A stretch of DNA of 64,000 bases from Fuerstiella marisgermanici (GTDB lineage: Bacteria; Planctomycetota; Planctomycetia; Planctomycetales; Planctomycetaceae), in the NCBI RefSeq assembly GCF_001983935.1, contig NZ_CP017641.1:8482001-8546000 (forward strand). Direction: 5' to 3'. Below are positions 1 through 11,200 of this stretch, piece by piece. A program made the position numbers and the translations under genes. How positions within the stretch are numbered: the first letter of the stretch is position 1; each line of letters begins with the position of its first letter. The notes beneath the pieces were generated by a model. That model was given only the letters and a program-made list of their open reading frames with translations. It was not told the DNA's origin and searched no databases.

Positions 1-1992
1 CACCGATGTGATCTTCGCTGAATTGTTTCCGGCGAAGACCTCGATTGATGGAGACTTGCTCGTCGGGAAGATGCGGTCGCTGATGACTGCTTCTCCACCG
101 TTGATGAAAACTTCGATAGTCGATCGATCGACAAAGATACGAAGCGTGACTTCACCATTGATCGTTCGAGCTGGAGCAGTGTGCCGTCCCGCAAAGGCAT
201 CGTGAAAGCCTACGTTTCCAGATTTCGATCTGTCTATGTAAACGCCAGAATAGTGTCGATCGTAAGCGACTTCCGTGAATTCGTCGTCTGCGGTGCGGAT
301 GCGGAATCCCACTGATCGAGCCGTTCCCGGCGTGATGGTTGCCTCCAGTTCGAACGTCATGTCATTCAGTTCATCTTTCTGAGTGACGGCCGTTGGGGGC
401 CAGGCAGCCTTCGTCGCGTCGATCGTTCGTGTGCTGACTCTTAGTTCTTTGAGTTCCTCGACCGGCCTTTGGTTCAGGACATAAATCGCCGGCTCTTCCT
501 TATTGAAAGCCACTTTCTTTAAACTCAGGCTGCGGGGAATACTCATGCAACTTCGCCATGGCGACGTTGGAACGAGGCATGTCTCCCAATTGTTGAACCA
601 ACCGATCCAGATACGGCGCCCGTCGGTATCTGGCATGTTGTCCCAGCTGATGGGCGCGTAGAAGTCGCGGCCATAATCGACCCACTGGGCATGCTGCGTT
701 GCTTTGAAGCGACCGTCTTCGAATGTGCCGACGAAGTATTCTCCGCCGCTGCCACCGGCAACAGACCCGCTGCCCATGTCGACTTCCAGCACCCACAGCT
801 TTTTGCCAGGTTCTGCTTCAACGGGCAGTTCAAAAAGATCCGGGCATTCCCAGTTCGGTTTGTCGATCGTGCCTGCCGGACCAAAACGGCTGAGTTCCGT
901 CCATCTTTTTAAATCGTCCGAAGCATAGAACACGATCACCTTTTCCGCAGCCAGTGAAACGACCATGATCCAGCGTTTTGTGGATTCGTGCCAGAAGACT
1001 TTAGGGTCGCGAAAGTCGGCCTTGTTCAGATCGAGGACCGGGTTCTTTTCGTACTGCGTCCAGGTGCGTCCGTTGTCGTTGCTGTACGCGAGGTTCTGAA
1101 CCTGCTTGCCGTGCCCATGCCCCGTGTATACTGCGACCATCGGCGGGCTCTTCCCATCGCCAAAACCAGAAGTGTTTCTGTGGTCAACCACACAGCTGCC
1201 GCTGAATGCCATGATACCGTTTGCTTCGGGAAGCGCAATCGGCAGATGTTTCCAGTGCATCAGATCTGTACTCACCGCATGCCCCCAGCTCATGTGTCCC
1301 CATGAATTTCCGGCTGGGTTGTATTGATGAAACAGATGGTATTCGCCATTGTGAAAAACGAGCCCGTTGGGGTCATTCATCCAATTGATTTCGGGACTGA
1401 AGTGAAACTGCGGACGTAGCGGTTCATTCATGTAGTCCGGACTGCGGCGATAGTGGTCGAGGTCTCGCGTCAGGTCAAATGGTTGCGGTGGAGAGTCGGT
1501 CTGAATGATGTGGTCGACATTCAGATGCCCCCACCCCCCGGTGGCGTTGTCAAAGATGCGGAGCCGAACCGTTCGCCCCTTGAGCTCGCCAACATCCCAG
1601 GACTCCCACAACAAATGCTCTGATGCTGAACCGGTTGCCGTGCGTACCGGTTCATCGCCTGACAATAATTGAAAACCAAGCGAGTCCGTGTGTGGCCCGC
1701 CGCCAATCAGGAAGGCGATATGGCGTCGTTCGATCGTGAACTCGGGACTGATTGCGGTCCCCGTCGACTTGTCACCACCCCGGAACGTGTTGACCAACCC
1801 TTCACCACGATAACCCGATACGGCCATTTGATTGGGATGTGCGCCTTTCGCCGGAGCGGTGCCGAATGCATCCCCGGTGATAGTCCACTTTCCGTAGGAA
1901 TCGCCTTCAAAGTCTTCGATCAGCAAGTCTTCAGCCGCATGCAGACGACCGCAGGTGAAGATCAGAATTATTGTGGTGAACCTCAATAACAT
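1..1992 (-). CDS. Secreted glycoside hydrolase family 32 (levanase/invertase-like), 3' end cut by window edge
   Basis: The frame is open from an ATG at 1992 to the left edge with no stop, so about 664 residues are visible and the C-terminus is missing. It starts with a signal peptide (MLLRFTTIILIFTCGRLHAA) followed by a beta-rich N-terminal region of about 170 residues typical of secreted bacterial levanases. The GH32 motifs are all visible: WMNDPNG with the nucleophile Asp near residue 207, FRDP with the stabiliser Asp near 329, and WECPD with the acid/base Glu near 382. The family hydrolyses beta-fructosides such as sucrose, inulin or levan outside the cytoplasm; the exact substrate cannot be read here. 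A GGAG about 10 nt upstream supports the start. An ISL3 element sits only about 80 bp upstream and may have displaced its promoter. Confidence 0.88.
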   Translation of the reverse strand, partial: MLLRFTTIILIFTCGRLHAAEDLLIEDFEGDSYGKWTITGDAFGTAPAKGAHPNQMAVSGYRGEGLVNTFRGGDKSTGTAISPEFTIERRHIAFLIGGGPHTDSLGFQLLSGDEPVRTATGSASEHLLWESWDVGELKGRTVRLRIFDNATGGWGHLNVDHIIQTDSPPQPFDLTRDLDHYRRSPDYMNEPLRPQFHFSPEINWMNDPNGLVFHNGEYHLFHQYNPAGNSWGHMSWGHAVSTDLMHWKHLPIALPEANGIMAFSGSCVVDHRNTSGFGDGKSPPMVAVYTGHGHGKQVQNLAYSNDNGRTWTQYEKNPVLDLNKADFRDPKVFWHESTKRWIMVVSLAAEKVIVFYASDDLKRWTELSRFGPAGTIDKPNWECPDLFELPVEAEPGKKLWVLEVDMGSGSVAGGSGGEYFVGTFEDGRFKATQHAQWVDYGRDFYAPISWDNMPDTDGRRIWIGWFNNWETCLVPTSPWRSCMSIPRSLSLKKVAFNKEEPAIYVLNQRPVEELKELRVSTRTIDATKAAWPPTAVTQKDELNDMTFELEATITPGTARSVGFRIRTADDEFTEVAYDRHYSGVYIDRSKSGNVGFHDAFAGRHTAPARTINGEVTLRIFVDRSTIEVFINGGEAVISDRIFPTSKSPSIEVFAGNNSAKITSV

Positions 1993-2064
1993 AATGGTAA
2001 TGCTCCGAAGGAAGTCCGCTTGGTGTGATGAAGAAAATGCTTTGCTGCGTTACCGGCGAAACGC

Positions 2065-3375
2065 AAACGGTAGGTCCATCCGGGATTATTGTGGGTAGAG
2101 GTCGAGTCCTCCGCAGTAGAAGAGGATGGCGGTTTTGAAGTTGTTGCGGTTTCGGTATCCGCCGACTCTTCGTTTGATGGCCATGATTTTGCTGTTCATT
2201 CCTTCGGCGACGGCGTTTGTGATTCCGTGAGTGCAGTAGCTCACCACATTGGCTAAGCGTTCTTTGATCGTGCGAGCGACTTTCTTCATTGGCTCCAGTT
2301 TTGTGTGGATGACTCGCTTGTACCAGTCATTGAAGAACATCGTGGCCTCTGCCGGAGTGTCATGAACCCAGAGGTCTCGCAGCATTTCCTTGTAGGCCCA
2401 CGCTTTGCCCGTGAGTAACTCCGCCTTCCATGCGGCATCAAAGCGTTCCTGCTGTTTCTCGGTAAGATTCTCCTGGCCTGAAAGCCACAGATACCGAGTT
2501 CCCGTCAATCGATCATCGCCTTCGGCGCGAAGCTTCTTCTGCTCCGACCGACGGACCTTGTCGACGGCTTCGGTCGCCAGCTTCATGATGTGAAAGCGGT
2601 CGTGCACAATCTTCTGTTCGGCCAATGCAATGTTGCCTTTGGTGCTCTTGACGTATGCGGCACTCATGTCCATCGCAACCGCCTCCACAGACTGCTTTTC
2701 ACTGTCTGAAAGCTGATCGAAACAGGCATCAGCGGCTGCCGTGTCATGACCATCGGAAATCGCTTCGACAGTGCTCTTGTCCAGATCGTAGATCAGCGTG
2801 ATGTAGTTGTGTCCTTTTCGAAAGGCTTTCTCGTCGATGCCGATTCGAGGGAGGTTCTTCGATTGTTTGCGATCCTTCCCGCGAGCCACCGCCTTCTGCA
2901 GAATGTGCCACGATTCATCCCATGAGATCCCCAGAATGCTGCACGCCCCTTTCACGGTTTGTGTGGCCAGAAGAACGTCGATGGCGAAGCGTTCAAAGAA
3001 CAATGAGAAGCGGCTGTTCTTTTCCGCCCAGGGAAGCCTGATCTGTTTGGTTCCGTGGTCGGGACACTTCACGCGAGGCGTGCGGGCATGAAGGATGGTC
3101 GCAAATTGCATCGTGTCCAGATGCCGCCATTTGCGAGACTTCGTGTGGTCATAGCACGGCAGCTGCCTGTCGCAATCCGGACAGCAAAAAGTTTCGCCCT
3201 CGCCATGTTCGACGAAAACGTCGACCTGTTGAGCTTCCATATCCAGCTGAACGTCCGCCACAAACCACGGCCCCGTCAGTCCCAAAATCTGTTCGTAAAA
3301 GTCTGTTCCCTGCATCCCACGAAAACTAACGAATTAACGCCTCACCCACAAAGAACCCGGATGGACCAAACGGTA
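2065..3375 (-). mobile_element. Complete ISL3-family insertion sequence with 8-bp target duplication
   Basis: The element proper runs from 2073 to 3367 (1295 bp). Its ends are 24-bp imperfect inverted repeats: 2073-2096 (begins GGTCCATCCGGG) and the reverse complement of 3344-3367 (same first 12 bases; three mismatches overall). It is flanked by a perfect 8-bp direct repeat AAACGGTA at 2065-2072 and 3368-3375, the duplication length typical of ISL3. The single transposase gene fills it and its TAA stop (2086-2088) lies inside the left terminal repeat. The intact ORF and exact duplication argue for a fairly recent insertion. Confidence 0.93.
2086..3315 (-). CDS. ISL3-family transposase
   Basis: 409 residues, full length for ISL3 transposases. 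An N-terminal zinc-finger-like region carries CCPDC (residues 44-48) and a later Cys/His pair near 84-87, followed by a helix-turn-helix stretch (ILGISWDESWHIL). The DDE catalytic triad is readable: D161 in RIGIDEKAF, D216 in AVAMDMS, and E371 in NAVAEGMNSK, with the usual C-terminal R-rich GGYRNRNNFKTAIL block. No frameshift or stop is seen, so the enzyme is probably active. It lies between inverted repeats with a target duplication and points toward the truncated GH32 gene. Confidence 0.95.
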   Translation of the reverse strand: MQGTDFYEQILGLTGPWFVADVQLDMEAQQVDVFVEHGEGETFCCPDCDRQLPCYDHTKSRKWRHLDTMQFATILHARTPRVKCPDHGTKQIRLPWAEKNSRFSLFFERFAIDVLLATQTVKGACSILGISWDESWHILQKAVARGKDRKQSKNLPRIGIDEKAFRKGHNYITLIYDLDKSTVEAISDGHDTAAADACFDQLSDSEKQSVEAVAMDMSAAYVKSTKGNIALAEQKIVHDRFHIMKLATEAVDKVRRSEQKKLRAEGDDRLTGTRYLWLSGQENLTEKQQERFDAAWKAELLTGKAWAYKEMLRDLWVHDTPAEATMFFNDWYKRVIHTKLEPMKKVARTIKERLANVVSYCTHGITNAVAEGMNSKIMAIKRRVGGYRNRNNFKTAILFYCGGLDLYPQ

Positions 3376-3424
3376 CGGTCGCTGCAGCTTGAGAGCAAAC
3401 GTAAGAGGCCACGGACATTTGAGT

Positions 3425-3600
3425 CTTAGAACCCCTAACAAAACCTGAGTGAACCACAAGCGTCCCGGAGGGTTGCGACGACAGCAGCCGATCTGCGGCG
3501 TCAGCGCTCCTCGACGACATCTGTCGCCTCGTCACTTTTCCTTGCATCTCGACCACTGTCGTCACAACGCGGCCACACAGGTTTGGTTAGGGGTTCTTAG
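3425..3600. repeat. MITE-like 176-bp element with 23-bp inverted ends
   Basis: The left end 3425-3447 (starts CTTAGAACCCCTAAC) and the reverse complement of 3578-3600 (starts CTAAGAACCCCTAAC) match at 21 of 23 positions. The 130-bp interior has no convincing gene; one reading frame crosses it on the minus strand but runs on into the IS flank and looks accidental. I see no clear target duplication. The structure fits a non-autonomous miniature element or a decayed IS; a transcription terminator is less likely because the arms are so far apart. Confidence 0.6.
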
Positions 3601-3653
3601 CCAAGAGTGCAGTTAGTGGCGCGAGATAGAATTCTGCTTAGGTGTGGCTCTGG

Positions 3654-7057
<3,404 letters not shown>

Positions 7058-7107
7058 CACCTTCGACCGTTAGTTTTCAAGCTGGGCTCATCATGGATGA
7101 GCCACCC

Positions 7108-7139
7108 GGCCCGCTGACTGACCTCAGCGGGCCGTTTCT
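7108..7139 (+). terminator. Rho-independent terminator after katG
   Basis: A perfect 10-bp stem GGCCCGCTGA / TCAGCGGGCC with a 6-nt loop (7108-7133) is followed by GTTTCT. It lies 50 bp after the katG stop codon. Confidence 0.75.
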
Positions 7140-7252
7140 ATTGCGAGGCTGCGTTTGCAGCTGCGAAGCAGGCCGGTGCCGCGCCAAAGTCGACGGCGGT
7201 AGTCACTATAAAGATCGCTCAGGCATCTACGTCAGTTTTGGAGCAAAACAAA

Positions 7253-7293
7253 ACAGGGAATGTGTCCGCCAAGTGCGGACACATTCCCTGTTT
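7253..7293. repeat. Strong inverted repeat immediately left of attL
   Basis: Arms of about 18 bp (ACAGGGAATGTGTCCGC and its complement) separated by only a few bases form a near-perfect hairpin directly abutting the attachment core at 7293. The corresponding position at the other end (16246-16297) has a weaker version (ACAGGAAAT ... ATTCCCTGT). It could be an integrase arm or accessory site, or a terminator of the older element. Confidence 0.6.
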
Positions 7294-7315
7294 AGCTCCA
7301 CCACTTGGACTCGAA
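7293..7315. other. Probable attL: 23-bp copy of tRNA-Asn 3' end
   Basis: Matches 16298-16320 at 22 of 23 positions (one A/C difference at 7300/16305). The sequence is the 3' part of tRNA-Asn: acceptor strand plus the 3' half of the T arm. This is the standard signature left when a tyrosine-integrase element inserts at a tRNA 3' end, with the intact tRNA kept at the other junction. Confidence 0.75.
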
Positions 7316-7547
7316 GATGTGGTCCAAACCCTTGAGAAAACGCTGAAACCCGATGGCGGCGGTAACGCGGGCGGTAACATCTCGGACGATGAACGCACGC
7401 AGCTGGCGGAATGGGCCGCATTGTATGGGCGTATCAGTGGGCTCTGTAAGGCACTCCAGCGGCGGGCGGATTAACGGCAGTGGATGCGATGGATTCTGGG
7501 CGATTCGACCGGTAGAATGGACGCCTTCGATTTAACAAGGTGGCAGC

Positions 7548-7805
7548 ATGGCAATTACGATTCCTGATGAACTCCAGACGTTCGTTTCTCGTGGTGTGGC
7601 GAGTGGTCGCTTTCGTTCTGAGGACGAAGCCGTCCGGGAAGGTCTGAGCCTCTTGCGTCAACGCGAAGAGAAGCTCGAGGCACTGCGGGCGGACCTGCAG
7701 GTTGGCATTGATCAACTGGATGCTGGCGAGAAGTCGCCTCTGGACATTGCGGCCATTAAAGCACGCGGTCGGGCGGTGCTTCAGGCTCGACAGGAAACCC
7801 GTTGA
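7548..7805 (+). CDS. ParD-family antitoxin
   Basis: 85 residues. The N-terminal MAITIPDELQTFVSRGVASGRFRSEDEAVREGL is a ribbon-helix-helix of the CopG/ParD type, and the acidic helical tail would neutralise the toxin. AAGG seven bases before the ATG supports the start. The stop TGA overlaps the next ATG (TGATG), giving translational coupling to the ParE-like gene. It sits just inside attL; toxin-antitoxin pairs in such positions usually stabilise integrated elements and normally autoregulate through the ribbon-helix-helix. Confidence 0.88.
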   Translation: MAITIPDELQTFVSRGVASGRFRSEDEAVREGLSLLRQREEKLEALRADLQVGIDQLDAGEKSPLDIAAIKARGRAVLQARQETR

Positions 7806-8083
7806 TGCCAATCGTCGAGACATCCACGCAGGCCACGGAAGACCTCGTCGGAATCTGGGCCTACATTGCCGACGACAATCCAATCGCGGCCAACCGCACC
7901 TTGGACAAGATCAACGATCATTGTTTGTCGTACGCTCACCAGCCGGAACTCGGTGAACAGCGGCGCGAATTAGGGCGGGGCGTTCGGTGCTTTTCGGTTG
8001 GCCTGTATGTCGTCTATTATCGAGCAATTCCCGACGGCATCGAAATCGTGCGAGTCATCCACGGTGCCCGTGACGTAGACTGA
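7805..8083 (+). CDS. ParE/RelE-fold toxin
   Basis: 92 residues from ATG 7805, overlapping the antitoxin stop by one base; an in-frame TTG at 7802 is less likely. The pattern ATEDLVGIWAYIADDNP-AANRTLDKI, HQPELGEQRRELGRGVRCF and a C-terminal YVVYYRAIPDGIEIVRVIHGARD is characteristic of ParE toxins. Family knowledge: ParE proteins poison DNA gyrase while RelE relatives cut mRNA; the ParE-like C-terminus (VIHGARD) favours the former. It forms a two-gene module with the preceding antitoxin. Confidence 0.88.
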   Translation: MPIVETSTQATEDLVGIWAYIADDNPIAANRTLDKINDHCLSYAHQPELGEQRRELGRGVRCFSVGLYVVYYRAIPDGIEIVRVIHGARDVD

Positions 8084-8121
8084 GGCTACTGAGTGCCTGT
8101 CCACCGATGTGCTTGCCGCTA

Positions 8122-8196
8122 GCCCCGTCCGCCTTCGCTGTCGCCTCGGCCTTCACCTGTTGCTGAGGTTGAGGTGACAGCGAAGGTGGATGGGGC
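8122..8196. terminator. Inverted repeat between convergent genes, probable bidirectional terminator
   Basis: Arms 8122-8147 and 8171-8196 match at 23 of 26 positions with a 23-nt loop. It sits between the ParE-like gene and the converging TIR-WD40 gene. There is no clean T-run, so termination is inferred from position and stem strength. Confidence 0.5.
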
Positions 8197-8247
8197 GGCC
8201 CCGTTTGTCGAGCTTGAGCTAAGGGGCGGTACTTAGAGCTAGGAATG

Positions 8248-11200
8248 TCACAAATGGCGATCACGTGCGAGCCAGAGTTCTTCCGTATCCAGTTGGTTGC
8301 CGCCAAAGATGATCTGTCGACTCTTCTTATCCTCTCGGTCCCTCAAATACTGGCTGACATTCATCCAACGGATCTTCTTTTCGGCGTCTCGAATCACCAA
8401 GTAGACATCGACCGGTTGATTAACCCAGTATTCAAGGTGCCGCGTTTCGGCGTCGAAGACTTCGTTGTCGTCGTGTTTTCGATGCCGCAAGTGTGAGCCG
8501 CCGCATTTCAACTGCACATAAATTTTGCGGCCACTGGCGTTCCCCTGAGTGTCGCGGAACTCGACTTCTCCATCGATGCCATAGTCAGCCATCACCGTCG
8601 GACGAAAGATTTGGTTGGCGTTGCCACAGATGGTCAGCATGTGCCCAATCAGAATCTGCTCCAGAGCTTGGTTACTGAGCTCAATGCCGGCCGTTTCGTC
8701 CATCTCCAGCACTTTGCGAGCGACCGGGTCTGACGCCAGTGTTGCCTCGATACTATCGACCAATGGCACAGATTCGTCACAAAACTGACAGCCGATCTGA
8801 TCAAGCCCTTTGGCAAGCCGAATCCTCACAGCTTTTGCGTTTGCGACCGGTTCACCGCATTCCAGACAGACGTAGCGACGATCACGCTGCAGGTCGCTGG
8901 AGTACTTCTTCAGGTGCTGATGAATGAACTCTAGAAAAATGGCTTTCTGTTGTTCGGTGACGTTGTCATCAAAGAACACACACAAGGTCGCCGCTCCGTC
9001 GCCCAGTCGGTTCATCAGGAATCCAGCCAACCCGCCGTCATGAGTGCGAAACTCGGCGGCATCTTTCCACAGTTCCTGGTTGTCGAATTCCCGGCTGTAC
9101 CACAATCGTACAACCAGCGTGGTGTAGATGGACTGCAGTTCTCCAGTGAACGTGTATGACACAAAGACCTGCGGGTCTGTGGGGTAGGTTCGTTCTCGGC
9201 GGTATTGAGACGGAAAGATCAGGTGCGGGCGACCGTCAATCTGTTCCTTCAGGCACAGGCTCTTTTCCAACAAAGTCTGCACCATCGCTCGCAACAGCAG
9301 TTGTTCATCCTTGTCCTCAAGCCGATCCACCTGGCTGAAATCAATGCAGCCGCCGTAGATCTCATCCTCAACGACGCTGCCGATTTCGTCCTTGTTGGCT
9401 CGAGCCGCATTGATCACGCTGCTGCAGTAACCATTCAACAGATTTGGTCTCAACAATACAAGATCGCCGAAGGCCAACGGCATAACCAAACCGTGGTTAG
9501 ATAGGAGGCTGGCAGCATCGCGCACCAACTGCGGATCAAGTCGGACTTTCGGCTTTTGTTGCTGCAGGCGCTGGTACAGCTCGTTGAACCTGAGCAGTCG
9601 CACGTCGTCGAGTTCCGTCATGTCCAGCACGGCGTTCTTCAGCACCGCCAGTTGTTTCGGCGTCGATGTGTATGGCATGGACGACCAAGGAATATGATGT
9701 GCAATCCGTTGCTTCAGCGACGAAGGTCCCTCGGCCTGACGATCAGAACAGTTGTCTCCGCGTCTCGCACTGGTACCCAGATACTCGGCGACGTGGAAAT
9801 CCTGCAGAAATCGATTGATCTTTGCCTGACCGACTTTCGTCGTTCCGACATCAATGCGAGCGGCAATCAGCAGGCGAACGCACTTTGACTTCACACAGTT
9901 TTCCAGTACGCGACACCAGTCGATGGCTGGAGCAAATGGGTCGTCTTGTTGCGGGTCAATCAAGATTAGTGCCAGTGTCGTTTCGTCCAGAAATAGCTGA
10001 TGAATCAACCGGTAATCCGGCTGTCCAGCCAGATCCCATAACAAGGCTTCCCGTTCTGTGTCGTCGTCGTCTGGTACGGGCAGGTCGATTCGCCAGACAT
10101 GCATCCCATGAGTGGAGTGTGTCTCCACAAATTTGTCTTCAATCAGGCGATGAGCCAGCCCGGATTTTCCGACGCCACTGTCACCAACAAGTACCACTTT
10201 GGCATTCGTGTATTTGCGGCCTGGCTCCACAATCTGCTTTGGATAATCGGTATCGGGACTCCATATTCTCAGAACACCGTTGGTTGCGACCGAGTACAGC
10301 ACATTTCCATCGCTGCTCATCGCCACACTCCAGACAGGTCCGGAGTGTCCTGCCAGTGTTGCCTTGCATTGGCCGGAGTTTAGGTCCCAAACTCGAATCG
10401 TTTTGTCCTGTGATCCGGACAGTCCGCGGCTTCCATCGTTGCTGATCGCCACGCTCCTGACAGCGTCAGAATGTCCTTCGAATGTCGCCGTGCGTTGACC
10501 AGCGTTCAGATCCCACACACACACGGTCTTGTCCAGTGATCCGGACAGCGCGAGGCTTCCATCGTTGCTGATGGCCACGCTCGTGACCAAATCTGAATGT
10601 GCTTCCAGTGTTGCCTTGCATTGGCTGGAGTTCAGGTCCCAAACTCGAACGCGTTCCCCTGACGCTGATATCGCGCGACTTCCATCGCTACTGATTGCTA
10701 CACTCCAGACAACATCGGAGTGGCCTTCCAGCGTTGCCATGTTCTGCCCGGTGTTCAGGTCCCACACACGAACAGTATTGTCCCCTGACGCCGATATCGC
10801 GCGGCTTCCATCGCTGCTGATCGCAACGCTCCGGACAAAACGTGAGTGGCCTTCCAGTTTTGCTGTGCATCGACCAGAGTTCAGATCCCACACGCGAACC
10901 GTTCTGTCCTCGGAGCCGGACAGCGCGCGACTTCCATCACGGCTGATCGCAACGCTCCAGACCGTATCGGCCTGTCCCTCCAACGTTGCCGTGCAATGGC
11001 CGGAGTTCAGGTCCCAAATCCGAACGGTGTTGTCCTCCGATCCGGACAGCGCTCGACTTCCATCGTGGCTGATCACCATACTCCTGACATAACGTGAGTG
11101 GCCTTTCAGTATTTCCTCGCACTGGCCGGAGTGCAGGTCCCACACACGAACGGTTGTGTCAGTCGATCCAGATATTGCGCGGCTTCCATCGTTGCTGATG

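Larger units (their letters stand above)
7145..7474 (+). pseudogene. Remnant of an integrase C-terminal tail, fused across the attL core to a 52-residue tail segment
   Basis: The frame has no convincing start but is open to TAA 7472-7474. Residues read before the att core (QASTSVLEQNK ... LAPPLGLE) align with the tail of the integrase at the other island end (QASTPLLAHKK ... LAPPLGLE), in the same frame. DNA around 7215-7250 likewise resembles 16216-16250. I read 7145-7292 as the tail of an older, otherwise deleted integrase at the same tRNA site. Beyond the core (7316-7474) the frame encodes DVVQTLEKTLKPDGG and onward to ALQRRAD, which belongs to the present island and would become the integrase C-terminus in the excised circle. 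It may not be translated now. Confidence 0.55.

Noticed and set aside
500-1910. Suspected frameshifted GH32 pseudogene because only short frames are closed here
   Set aside because: Manual translation from 1992 shows one continuous open frame to the window edge; it only lacks a stop inside the window.
3326-3565. 79-residue minus-strand frame spanning the MITE-like element and IS flank
   Set aside because: It crosses the right IS end and both target-duplication and MITE sequence, so it cannot be an ancestral gene.
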